Source: Fimbriimonadaceae bacterium (GTDB lineage: Bacteria > Armatimonadota > Fimbriimonadia > Fimbriimonadales > Fimbriimonadaceae). From it: a stretch of 6,140 nucleotides of DNA. Position 1 is the first letter of the stretch. Each line of letters starts with the position of its first letter. Of the stretch, positions 1-5,195 are shown one piece after another. Location of the stretch: positions 1 to 6,140 of the forward strand of contig JACMJO010000255.1 in NCBI GenBank assembly GCA_014380605.1, in the 5' to 3' direction. The translations under genes and the position numbers were made by a program. Below the pieces are notes generated by a model. That model saw nothing but the letters and a program-made list of their open reading frames with translations, was not told where the DNA came from and ran no database searches.

Positions 1-12
1 ATTGGAAAATGC

Positions 13-103
13 TGGCAGAGCGAGTGGGATTCGAACCCACGAACCGTTCATCACGATTACGAGCTTTCCAGGCCCGCTCCATCGACCACTCGGACATCGC
101 TCT
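13..103 (-). tRNA. tRNA-Ser, anticodon GGA
   Basis: Read on the minus strand, the acceptor stem AGAGCGA pairs with TCGCTCT, followed by discriminator G and an encoded CCA. The anticodon loop CTGGAAA gives anticodon GGA (serine, UCC/UCU codons) on a five-pair stem CGGGC/GCTCG that contains one G-T pair. A long variable arm AATCGT/ACGGTT with a 5-nt loop marks it as a class II tRNA, as expected for serine. The T arm GTGGG/CCCAC encloses the usual TTCGAAT loop. The gene is complete and looks functional. It lies downstream of, and in the same direction as, the DprA-like gene but has its own promoter-like sequence. Confidence 0.97.
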
Positions 104-115
104 GCGCTAGGACTT

Positions 116-143
116 ATTATGGCAGGTCGGGGAATTGCTTGAA
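116..143 (-). promoter_or_regulatory. putative promoter of tRNA-Ser
   Basis: On the minus strand a CATAAT box (116-121) matches the -10 consensus TATAAT at five of six bases. A weak -35 TTCAAG (138-143) stands 16 nt upstream. The box ends 12 nt before the mature tRNA 5' end, which would give a leader of about 5 nt. The -10 is convincing; the -35 is poor. Confidence 0.45.
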
Positions 144-148
144 TGTTA

Positions 149-206
149 GATTGCTGGATTGCTAGATTTGGATTTCAGAATCACCCATTCCAGCAATCAG
201 GCAATC
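149..206. repeat. imperfect 17-bp inverted repeat at the 3' end of the DprA-like gene
   Basis: Bases 149-165 pair with 190-206 around a 24-nt loop, with one G-T pair and two mismatches. Each arm is itself built from two copies of a GATTGCTG-like unit. The right arm contains the stop codon and last codons of the minus-strand DprA-like gene. The hairpin could stabilise the 3' end of that transcript or act as a weak terminator, but no T-run follows it on either strand. It could also be a dispersed chromosomal repeat unit. Function is inference only. Confidence 0.5.
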
Positions 207-1054
207 ACCCCGGCCCCCAACTCGGCAAACCGCCGATAGCCTACCGAGCGATCTGAAACTCGAACCGTCCGTCCCGCTCTCAAGGCAAGTCGAGCGATTC
301 GCTCCATGTTCCCACCTTCGGCGATCTGGACGAAAGACAAGGTCATCGCCAAACTGCCAACCAGCCGATCCCGGATCTTGTTGTTGATCCCAACGAAGTC
401 CGCCTCTGGCCTAAACGGCGACACCACCAAGTCGGTGTGAGGATCGAACTGGTATCGCCAAAGCCGAGCCGCCCGAAACGCCTCGTCCTTCAAGTCTTCG
501 CCAAGGACCTTAATCAGACCTCGATCAAGGCAAAGAATGCGAGGCGATCCCCAGCGCAAGGGAACAACTGCCGACCGCTGATACTCGGGTGTGTCGTGCC
601 CGGCGACCAGAATTCCGCCGTCCAGAACAGCCTCCTCTGTGAGTTTCTCAATCTGATTCAGATCAGCCGGAAAGGAGTTTCGGGATGAGAGAACGCAAAA
701 CGTTTTGGCCTCGAGAAGCTTGGTGTTCCCATAGAGGAACAAAACGCCAGGCGGATCGGGGTCCATCTGCTCGATCCTTGTAGGATAGTGGGCATCGGCG
801 GCGGTAACAAGCGTCACCCCGAGCCCGGCCAACCGCTTCTCGATCGCCTCGGTATCCTTTAACTGACGGGTGGCCAGGGATGAAGCCGCCCGCGTCGTTA
901 GCTTATACTCCTCGCGATAAACCTCTGGCGATAGTCCAAGGAAATCCTCTGGCGACCTGCCTAGCAGGTTGTTCCGAGTCAGGATGCGAGTGACCGACTT
1001 GCCGCCGATTCCCGGCGTCATCGCGAGGTGCAGGGCAAAAGTGCGACTCTGCAT
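197..1054 (-). CDS. dprA: divergent DprA/Smf-like DNA-processing protein
   Basis: The 285-residue product keeps the overall DprA plan. It has an N-terminal helix-hairpin-helix-like stretch (about residues 9-30, TPGIGGKS), the YP...DPPGVLFLYGN linker (90-110) and a Rossmann-like core. The core ends in NNKIRDRLVGSLAM and EGGNMERIARLALRAGR (about 224-263), matching the family's FPRRNRIIAGLS and SGSLITARLALEQGR blocks. DprA binds single-stranded DNA and loads RecA during natural transformation. Here the hallmark SGLARGID loop is replaced by VAGHDTPEYQRS (150-161), and the C-terminal winged-helix domain is absent, so activity may be altered. The ATG directly follows the stop of the upstream phosphorylase gene (TAGATG), with no Shine-Dalgarno sequence, implying translation by coupling. 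The family call is fairly safe; a role in competence is inference. Confidence 0.8.
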   Translation of the reverse strand: MQSRTFALHLAMTPGIGGKSVTRILTRNNLLGRSPEDFLGLSPEVYREEYKLTTRAASSLATRQLKDTEAIEKRLAGLGVTLVTAADAHYPTRIEQMDPDPPGVLFLYGNTKLLEAKTFCVLSSRNSFPADLNQIEKLTEEAVLDGGILVAGHDTPEYQRSAVVPLRWGSPRILCLDRGLIKVLGEDLKDEAFRAARLWRYQFDPHTDLVVSPFRPEADFVGINNKIRDRLVGSLAMTLSFVQIAEGGNMERIARLALRAGRTVRVSDRSVGYRRFAELGAGVIA

Positions 1055-1780
1055 CTATTTAGGCAACACTCCGACCGCTTGCTTGAAGATGGCCACTACT
1101 TTTGGCCCTAGCTCCAGCATGGCGTCGCCAACCATCCCATGGTCGACCTGCCCGCCGAGCCCTTCGCCCAAGTTGGTCACGATTGCGAGGAGGCCATATT
1201 GAATGCCCGATTCTTTCATGATCACCGCCTCGCTGGATGCCGTCATCCCCACGACATCGCCCAACTTGGCTAGCATCTGAATCTCATGCGGCGTCTCAAA
1301 TCTCGGCCCGTTCAGTCCAAGGTACACGCCTCCATCTCGAACGACTATTCCGGCCAACAGAGCTCCTTCCAACAACGCCGCCCTAGAAGCACCGCCAAAC
1401 GGTGCCGCGAACGGTGTGTGGATCACCTTGCGGTCGTGCAGGGTCAGATTTCGAAACGTGAGGTCCAGAAAGTCGGAGCAAACGACGATCGAGCCAACTG
1501 GCAGATTCAAAGATAGGGATCCAACCGCCGCAGATGCGAAGCAGAACTTCGCGCCCAGTTGCCTAAGCGCCGCCGCTATGGCCCGGTAGTTCACCAAGTG
1601 CGGAGGCACCGAGTGGCCCGCCGAGTGCCGACTAAGCAAAAACACCGACCGGCCCTCGATCTCTACCAGCCGCCCGCGTGCCACTCCGTAAGGCGTCGGC
1701 ACATGCATCGCCTTTCCCGGTTCACTTGCAAGGAGGCTCCCTACCCCCGTTCCTCCGATCAATCCAACTTCTGCCCTCAT
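1055..1780 (-). CDS. mtnP: S-methyl-5'-thioadenosine/thioinosine phosphorylase (purine nucleoside phosphorylase family)
   Basis: The 241-residue protein belongs to the trimeric purine nucleoside phosphorylase/MTAP family, which cleaves methylthioadenosine, the by-product of polyamine synthesis, to adenine and methylthioribose-1-phosphate. Visible motifs are IGGTG (8-12, phosphate loop), RH (51-52), VNYRA (63-67), AVGSL (85-89), GPRFET (158-163) and GMT (178-180). At the base pocket, where MTAPs have a TDYD-like pair of aspartates, this protein has VTNLGEG with Asn203. Asn is typical of 6-oxopurine enzymes (PNP, methylthioinosine phosphorylase), so the substrate may not be methylthioadenosine. 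I chose the ATG at 1780 because the protein starts directly with the family's first strand (MRAEVGLIGG) and a TATAAT box lies 9 nt upstream. A longer reading frame upstream overlaps the opposite gene and looks non-protein-like. It is first in a unit with the DprA-like gene. Confidence 0.88.
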   Translation of the reverse strand: MRAEVGLIGGTGVGSLLASEPGKAMHVPTPYGVARGRLVEIEGRSVFLLSRHSAGHSVPPHLVNYRAIAAALRQLGAKFCFASAAVGSLSLNLPVGSIVVCSDFLDLTFRNLTLHDRKVIHTPFAAPFGGASRAALLEGALLAGIVVRDGGVYLGLNGPRFETPHEIQMLAKLGDVVGMTASSEAVIMKESGIQYGLLAIVTNLGEGLGGQVDHGMVGDAMLELGPKVVAIFKQAVGVLPK

Positions 1781-1789
1781 TCGCTTTGG

Positions 1790-1795
1790 ATTATA
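1790..1795 (-). promoter_or_regulatory. -10 box of the phosphorylase gene (leaderless or near-leaderless)
   Basis: A perfect TATAAT reads on the minus strand and ends 9 nt before the ATG at 1780. Transcription starting the usual 6-8 nt downstream would begin at or within a few bases of the start codon. There is no recognisable -35 at 16-18 nt and no Shine-Dalgarno sequence. Confidence 0.6.
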
Positions 1796-1797
1796 GA

Positions 1798-1803
1798 TAA
1801 ACT
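1798..1803 (+). promoter_or_regulatory. -10-like box of the CBS-domain gene (leaderless)
   Basis: TAAACT fits the TANNNT pattern of leaderless -10 boxes and ends 6 nt before the ATG at 1810. It stands 2 bp from the opposite-strand TATAAT, so both divergent promoters are packed into 29 bp. An alternative overlapping box is TATAGA (1792-1797 region). No -35 is evident. Confidence 0.5.
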
Positions 1804-1809
1804 TTGCAC

Positions 1810-2208
1810 ATGACTCTTCGAGAGGTGCTCCATGCCCACATCCCAACCTTGAGCCGCGAGAGCACCGTCCGGGACGCTGTCGACAAGATGGACATCTACC
1901 AATTCCCGGGCCTTGTGGTGGTGGATGAGAACACGACCCCCATCGGCGTCTTGACAGAAGGCGACCTTTGCCGGGTGGCGACGACCAGAGAAAGCCTGAC
2001 CGGCATGGCCGGGGAACCCGCCCTTGTACACGCCTCAAAGGACCCCACTACTGCCCACCCCGATACCGAAATTGGTGAGGCTTTTCACCTGATGCTTAAC
2101 TCGGGCCTGACCCTGCTTCCGATTGTCGAGGAGCAGAGCCTGATGGGAGTGGTTCTCCGCGTCGATCTCATGCAGGCCATGATGTTGGACTGCACGGCTA
2201 ACGAGTAG
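1810..2208 (+). CDS. two-CBS-domain (Bateman module) protein
   Basis: The 132-residue protein consists of two CBS domains and nothing else. The first is about residues 1-60 (HIPTLSRESTVRDAVDKM, then FPGLVVVDENTTPIGVLTEGDL). The second is about 75-130 (AHPDTEIGEAFHLMLNSGLTLLPIVEE, then LMGVVLRVDLMQAM). Paired CBS domains usually form dimers that bind adenosine nucleotides such as AMP, ATP or S-adenosylmethionine and act as sensors. No catalytic or membrane domain is attached, so the partner is unknown. I chose the ATG; a TTG two codons earlier (1804) is possible but would sit at the expected transcription start. It is divergent from the phosphorylase gene and 24 nt ahead of the peroxiredoxin gene. 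A link to adenine-nucleotide or SAM levels is attractive beside a purine enzyme but unproven. Confidence 0.9.
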   Translation: MTLREVLHAHIPTLSRESTVRDAVDKMDIYQFPGLVVVDENTTPIGVLTEGDLCRVATTRESLTGMAGEPALVHASKDPTTAHPDTEIGEAFHLMLNSGLTLLPIVEEQSLMGVVLRVDLMQAMMLDCTANE

Positions 2209-2219
2209 CCAGATCAAGC

Positions 2220-2225
2220 CATAGT
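2220..2225 (+). promoter_or_regulatory. possible -10-like box before bcp
   Basis: CATAGT matches TATAAT at four of six bases and ends 7 nt before the ATG at 2233. There is no Shine-Dalgarno sequence in the 24-nt gap. It is weaker than the neighbouring examples and may be chance, since the gene could also be read through from the CBS gene. Confidence 0.3.
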
Positions 2226-2232
2226 AAAAACA

Positions 2233-2682
2233 ATGATTGAAGAAGGCCAGCCATTTCCCGATTTCACCCTGAACGACCAGGACGGCAACGCCGTCTCTCT
2301 CGCGAGTCTTAATGGCCAGGAAACCGTCCTTTATTTCTATCCCAAGGACGACACGAGTGGCTGTACTGCTGAAGCCTGCGAATTCAGGGATTTGATGCCT
2401 TCAATCAAAGGCGCTCGAATCATCGGCATCAGCCCCGATAGCGAGAAATCGCACCGCAAGTTCATCGGTAAATACAATTTGAACTTCACCCTCCTTGCAG
2501 ATGTCGATCAAACCTTGGCCAAAGCTTGTGACATCTGGGTCGAGAAAATGTTGTACGGAAAGAAGTACATGGGCGTCGAGCGAACGACCTACCTACTGGA
2601 TGAGAACGGCGTGGTGGCTAAAGTCTGGAGAAAAGTGAACCCTGTGGGCCATGCCGCGGAGGTCCAAGCCGCTTTGGCCTAG
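2233..2682 (+). CDS. bcp: thioredoxin-dependent thiol peroxidase, Bcp/PrxQ-type peroxiredoxin
   Basis: The 149-residue protein has the full length of this cytoplasmic peroxiredoxin family, which reduces hydrogen peroxide and organic hydroperoxides with electrons from thioredoxin. The active-site stretch YPKDDTSGCTAEACEFRD places the peroxidatic cysteine at Cys44 in the PxxxTxxC motif (Pro37, Thr41). The resolving cysteine is Cys49, the five-residue spacing typical of atypical 2-Cys Bcp proteins. The conserved arginine is Arg117 in GVERTTYLLDENG. A third cysteine, Cys99 (AKACD), is extra to the mechanism. No signal peptide is present. It lies between the CBS gene and panB with short gaps. The identification is secure. 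Confidence 0.97.
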   Translation: MIEEGQPFPDFTLNDQDGNAVSLASLNGQETVLYFYPKDDTSGCTAEACEFRDLMPSIKGARIIGISPDSEKSHRKFIGKYNLNFTLLADVDQTLAKACDIWVEKMLYGKKYMGVERTTYLLDENGVVAKVWRKVNPVGHAAEVQAALA

Positions 2683-2688
2683 CGACGG

Positions 2689-2694
2689 TAAACT
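2689..2694 (+). promoter_or_regulatory. -10-like box before panB (leaderless)
   Basis: TAAACT ends 6 nt before the ATG at 2701. The hexamer and spacing are identical to the box before the CBS-domain gene. The 18-nt gap after bcp has no Shine-Dalgarno sequence and no -35 is visible. It may be an internal promoter for panB-panC. Confidence 0.45.
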
Positions 2695-2700
2695 GCTTGC

Positions 2701-3486
2701 ATGGGCGAGAATATCACGGCCCCGAAGATTCGGGCGATGAAGGCATCCGGCGAGAAGATTGTCTGCCTAACCGCGTACGATGCCTACTTCGGGAAGCTTG
2801 CCGACAATGCGGGAGTCGATCTCATCTTAGTCGGAGACTCCGTCGCAAACGTGGTGTTGGGCTACCCGAATACCGTACCGGTAACGATGGATGAAATGCT
2901 TCACCACGTTCGAGCCGTGCATCGCGGTGTCCGACGTTCTCTTCTCGTCGCAGACATGCCATTCGGATCGTATAACGCGTCAGTAGAGCAGGCAGTTGAG
3001 AATGCTGTCAGCTTAGCTAAGGCAGGCGCTGAGTCCGTCAAACTTGAGGGCGATTACTCCGAAGCGATTGCGGCAATTGTCAAGACTGGTATCCCGGTAA
3101 TGGGCCATGTCGGCATGACTCCTCAGTCCGTGAATAATTTTGGCGGATTCCGCGTTCAAGGACGGGGCGAGGCGGGTAAGGACGTTGTGTCGAAGGCGAA
3201 GAGTATTCAGGATGCGGGCGCATACGCGATTGTATTGGAGCTGATTCCAGCCGATCTTGCCGCCCAAATTACTGCCGAACTTAGTATCCCAACGATTGGT
3301 ATCGGAGCCGGACAACAATGCGATGGGCAGATTCAAGTTCTGCACGATATCCTGGGCTTGTCGAGTGAGACTTTCAAGCATGCCAAGAGATTCGCGGAGG
3401 CCGAGAATCTCCTTGGCAAAGCAATTCGCGACTATTCTTGCGAAGTAAGGAATGAGTCTTTCCCAACGGTGGAGAACAGTTTTTGA
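2701..3486 (+). CDS. panB: 3-methyl-2-oxobutanoate hydroxymethyltransferase (ketopantoate hydroxymethyltransferase)
   Basis: The 261-residue enzyme adds a hydroxymethyl group from 5,10-methylenetetrahydrofolate to alpha-ketoisovalerate, giving ketopantoate, the first committed step of pantothenate synthesis. The family's landmarks are all present. They include LTAYDAYF (23-30), the metal- and substrate-binding VGDS (Asp46, Ser47), ADMPFGSY (Asp85), VKLEG (Lys114, Glu116) and GHVGMTPQ (135-142). The catalytic Glu180 lies in VLELIP, and GIGAG (200-204) follows. Asp46, Asp85 and Glu116 are the expected magnesium ligands by comparison with E. coli PanB. Length is normal for this cytoplasmic decameric family. 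Its stop codon overlaps the panC start, making a panBC operon. The identification is secure. Confidence 0.98.
   Translation: MGENITAPKIRAMKASGEKIVCLTAYDAYFGKLADNAGVDLILVGDSVANVVLGYPNTVPVTMDEMLHHVRAVHRGVRRSLLVADMPFGSYNASVEQAVENAVSLAKAGAESVKLEGDYSEAIAAIVKTGIPVMGHVGMTPQSVNNFGGFRVQGRGEAGKDVVSKAKSIQDAGAYAIVLELIPADLAAQITAELSIPTIGIGAGQQCDGQIQVLHDILGLSSETFKHAKRFAEAENLLGKAIRDYSCEVRNESFPTVENSF
3468..3474 (+). promoter_or_regulatory. ribosome binding site that fixes the panC TTG start
   Basis: GGTGGAG lies within the last codons of panB, 8 nt before the TTG at 3483. It supports that start over later in-frame candidates. It also contrasts with the Shine-Dalgarno-free starts of the genes upstream. Confidence 0.65.
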
Positions 3487-4301
3487 TTCTATGCGAATCG
3501 GCTGAACGCATTTCGAACGTGGCAAAAGGGAAGATAGGATTTGTGCCCACGATGGGCGCGTTTCACGAGGGCCACTTGCATCTCATGCGTCGAGCCCGAG
3601 AGGAAAACGATACCGTCGTCGTTTCGATCTTTGTAAATCCCCTGCAATTTGGCCCAAATGAGGATTTCGAGAAGTATCCGCGAGATTTAGCCTCGGATGC
3701 GGCGATGGCAGAGACGGTTGGAGTCGACATCGTGTTTACACCGTCGGTTGTCCAGGTTTATAAGAACCAGCCTACAACGACGATTCAGGTTCCACTAGTC
3801 GGAGATTTGTGGGAAGGTAGTCATCGGCCCGGCCACTTCGCGGGCGTTGCAACAGTTGTTGTTAAGCTATTCAATATGGTCCAGCCGAGAACAGCCTACT
3901 TTGGAAGAAAAGACTTCCAGCAATGTGCGGTAGTCCGACGGATGGTGGAAGACCTGAACATGAGTGTCAATCTGTCCATTGAACCCACGTTTCGAGAGTC
4001 GGATGGCCTCGCGATGTCGTCCCGGAATCGCTATTTGAGCACTGATGAGAGGTCAATTGCCCCAGAATTGTTTGAGGCGTTGAACAGCGATGCAGAGGCG
4101 ATTCGGAACGGTGTTCCTATACCTGGAATTCTTCAGAGTAGACAGGAACTCCTCGGCAACTTGGGCTTCGTCGTGGATTATTATGCTTATGTAGATGATC
4201 TTACGCTCGAACCGCTGACTGCCCTCGTGGATTGCTCAACTCTAATTTGTGCAGCAACGCTCGGCTCAACTCGCCTCATTGATAATGTCCAAGTAGGGTA
4301 A
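3483..4301 (+). CDS. panC: pantothenate synthetase (pantoate--beta-alanine ligase)
   Basis: The 272-residue enzyme joins pantoate and beta-alanine with ATP, through a pantoyl-adenylate, to form pantothenate. It has the nucleotidyltransferase signature PTMGAFHEGHLHLM (22-35, the HIGH-like His28 and His31) and the NPLQFGPNEDFEKYPR substrate stretch (52-67). HRPGHFAGVATVVVKLF (114-130), FGRKDFQQ (140-147) and the KMSKS-like loop SDGLAMSSRN (173-182) follow, then the C-terminal RLIDN. The start is a TTG whose bases overlap the panB stop as TTGA, a 4-nt overlap typical of translational coupling. The nearest ATG is out of frame, and the next in-frame ATG lies inside PTMG. The N-terminus is slightly shorter than usual but keeps the first strand. 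The identification is secure. Confidence 0.97.
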   Translation: MILCESAERISNVAKGKIGFVPTMGAFHEGHLHLMRRAREENDTVVVSIFVNPLQFGPNEDFEKYPRDLASDAAMAETVGVDIVFTPSVVQVYKNQPTTTIQVPLVGDLWEGSHRPGHFAGVATVVVKLFNMVQPRTAYFGRKDFQQCAVVRRMVEDLNMSVNLSIEPTFRESDGLAMSSRNRYLSTDERSIAPELFEALNSDAEAIRNGVPIPGILQSRQELLGNLGFVVDYYAYVDDLTLEPLTALVDCSTLICAATLGSTRLIDNVQVG

Positions 4302-4314
4302 ACATATATTAGAC

Positions 4315-4344
4315 TTGTCAAAACCGAGCAAGTTCTTGTATATT
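4315..4344 (+). promoter_or_regulatory. putative sigma-70-type promoter of the basic-protein gene
   Basis: A -35 TTGTCA (4315-4320) and a -10 TATATT (4339-4344), each matching consensus at five of six bases, are 18 nt apart. The predicted start near 4351 leaves a leader of about 17 nt before the ATG at 4368. CAAG-TT-CTTG (4329-4338) in the spacer is a small inverted repeat that could be an operator. This is the best two-box promoter in the window. Confidence 0.6.
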
Positions 4345-4367
4345 GGCTCCTTAGGTTTGAATCGATC

Positions 4368-4775
4368 ATGCGAACAGTACAAAGTGTAAAGAACTCACTA
4401 AAATTCAAAGCCGCTCCAAAGGCGGGAATTTTATCGATCAAGATTGGCGTTAAAAAGTACAGCGTTCCGCTTGAAGCTAGGATGCTTAGCAATGGCGAAT
4501 ACTTATTCCTATCCTTCCCCGCATCATCCGAGCTTTATAAGGTTGCAAACAAGGAACTGAGCGCCCTTGATTCAAAGTCTGACGCCACAGACGCTCTCGC
4601 GGCATTGACGCCGAAGCGAAGGCGCGGCCGCAGGAAGAGGGAAGCAGTCGAAATGCCTGCCGAACTTGCGGCTGCTCTCAGTAACCTGCCCTCCGGATTC
4701 AAGCTTGGCTACTCAGCAGATGGATCGCCAAAGCTGGTCAAGACTAGAACGCGAAAGTCGAAGAAGAAGGCCTAG
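4368..4775 (+). CDS. uncharacterised small basic protein
   Basis: I do not recognise this 135-residue protein as a named family. The first 65 residues look like a compact beta-rich region (KAGILSIKIGVKKYSVP, then GEYLFLSFPAS). A hinge with a strongly basic patch PKRRRGRRKR (82-91) follows; it resembles an AT-hook but has Arg where the hook has its central proline. A short segment MPAELAAALSNLPSGFKLGY (96-115) leads to a lysine/arginine-rich tail ending in KKKA. There is no signal peptide, membrane segment or cysteine. The composition suggests nucleic-acid or ribosome binding, which is inference. It has its own promoter after panC, only a weak Shine-Dalgarno sequence (TTAGG, about 12 nt upstream), and precedes tRNA-Thr. 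A promoter of this quality and orderly codon use argue that it is a real gene. Confidence 0.8.
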   Translation: MRTVQSVKNSLKFKAAPKAGILSIKIGVKKYSVPLEARMLSNGEYLFLSFPASSELYKVANKELSALDSKSDATDALAALTPKRRRGRRKREAVEMPAELAAALSNLPSGFKLGYSADGSPKLVKTRTRKSKKKA

Positions 4776-4804
4776 CGAAGCCTACATTTTCACGGCGAGT
4801 GGGT

Positions 4805-4810
4805 CACAAT
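4805..4810 (+). promoter_or_regulatory. possible -10 box of tRNA-Thr
   Basis: CACAAT matches TATAAT at four of six bases and ends 14 nt before the tRNA 5' end. A very weak -35 CCTACA lies 18 nt upstream (4781-4786). The tRNA might instead be transcribed from the basic-protein promoter, as no terminator separates them. Confidence 0.25.
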
Positions 4811-4824
4811 ACCTTTCGCTATTC

Positions 4825-4899
4825 GCCGGCGTAGCTCAGTGGTAGAGCGGCTGTTTTGTAAACAGCGGGTCGCGGGTTCGAGTCCTGTCGCCGGCTCCA
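4825..4899 (+). tRNA. tRNA-Thr, anticodon TGT
   Basis: The acceptor stem GCCGGCG pairs with CGCCGGC, then discriminator T and an encoded CCA. The D stem is GCTC/GAGC. The anticodon stem GCTGT/ACAGC carries the loop TTTGTAA with anticodon TGT, reading threonine ACA and related codons. The T arm GCGGG/CCTGT (two G-T pairs) encloses TTCGAGT. The gene is complete and is followed directly by a terminator. Confidence 0.97.
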
Positions 4900-4908
4900 G
4901 AGTTCGAA

Positions 4909-4937
4909 ATCCCCTGCTCCTAAGCAGGGGATCTTTT
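4909..4937 (+). terminator. intrinsic terminator after tRNA-Thr
   Basis: A perfect 10-bp stem (ATCCCCTGCT with AGCAGGGGAT) around the 4-nt loop CCTA is followed by CTTTTGATTTT on the plus strand. It closes the tRNA-Thr transcript. Read on the minus strand, the same hairpin lies just beyond the stop of the proline-rich gene and is followed only by ATTTC, so it may also stop convergent transcription, though less well. Confidence 0.88.
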
Positions 4938-4944
4938 GATTTTC

Positions 4945-5178
4945 CTATTGAGGCTCGGCATCGGTTCGATGCTTGTCCGGATGCTCGATTACCAAGTCCC
5001 TCTGTTCGTCGCCGCCCGTTGCCGGTTGGTTCCGAGGCGCCGGAGGGAAGTCCGGCTTAATCGGGATCGAAGGCGGAATCACCTCTGGTCCCGGAAGAAC
5101 CGTTGGAATCTCGGGCTCCGTTCGTTCCCCGGGCTCCGGCTGGAGATAGGGGTCATCAGGGTTGCGGTCGGGTCTCAT
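4945..5178 (-). CDS. proline-rich disordered small protein
   Basis: This 77-residue product is unrecognised. About a quarter of its residues are proline (19 of 77), mixed with many acidic residues: PYLQPEPGERTEPEIP, then VIPPSIPIKPDFPPAPR. It has no cysteine, signal peptide or membrane segment and is probably intrinsically disordered. The ATG at 5178 is preferred over an upstream in-frame ATG at 5238 because the latter overlaps the end of the preceding gene. A Shine-Dalgarno AGGGA also stands 7 nt before the chosen start. It begins 17 nt after the stop of the stress-protein gene, so the two are probably cotranscribed. It ends 7 nt from the convergent terminator. Absence of homology evidence leaves some doubt that it is real. 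Confidence 0.6.
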   Translation of the reverse strand: MRPDRNPDDPYLQPEPGERTEPEIPTVLPGPEVIPPSIPIKPDFPPAPRNQPATGGDEQRDLVIEHPDKHRTDAEPQ

Positions 5179-5195
5179 AGTTTGTTCCCTGGAAT

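Noticed and set aside
13..206. tRNA-Ser plus adjacent repeats as an integration (att) site
   Set aside because: No integrase or phage gene is present and I saw no second copy of the tRNA 3' end in the window.
1777..2031. Second minus-strand open frame opposite the CBS-domain gene
   Set aside because: It is antisense to a gene with two intact CBS domains and shows no motif or ribosome site.
1781..2038. N-terminal extension of the phosphorylase (86 more residues, minus strand)
   Set aside because: It is rich in Arg, Gly, Pro and Cys without family similarity, lies antisense to the clear CBS-domain gene, and the family's first strand begins right at the ATG at 1780, which has a TATAAT box upstream.
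3013..3525. Long minus-strand open frame across the end of panB and the start of panC
   Set aside because: Both plus-strand genes show complete family motifs through this interval, and the antisense product has no recognisable domain.
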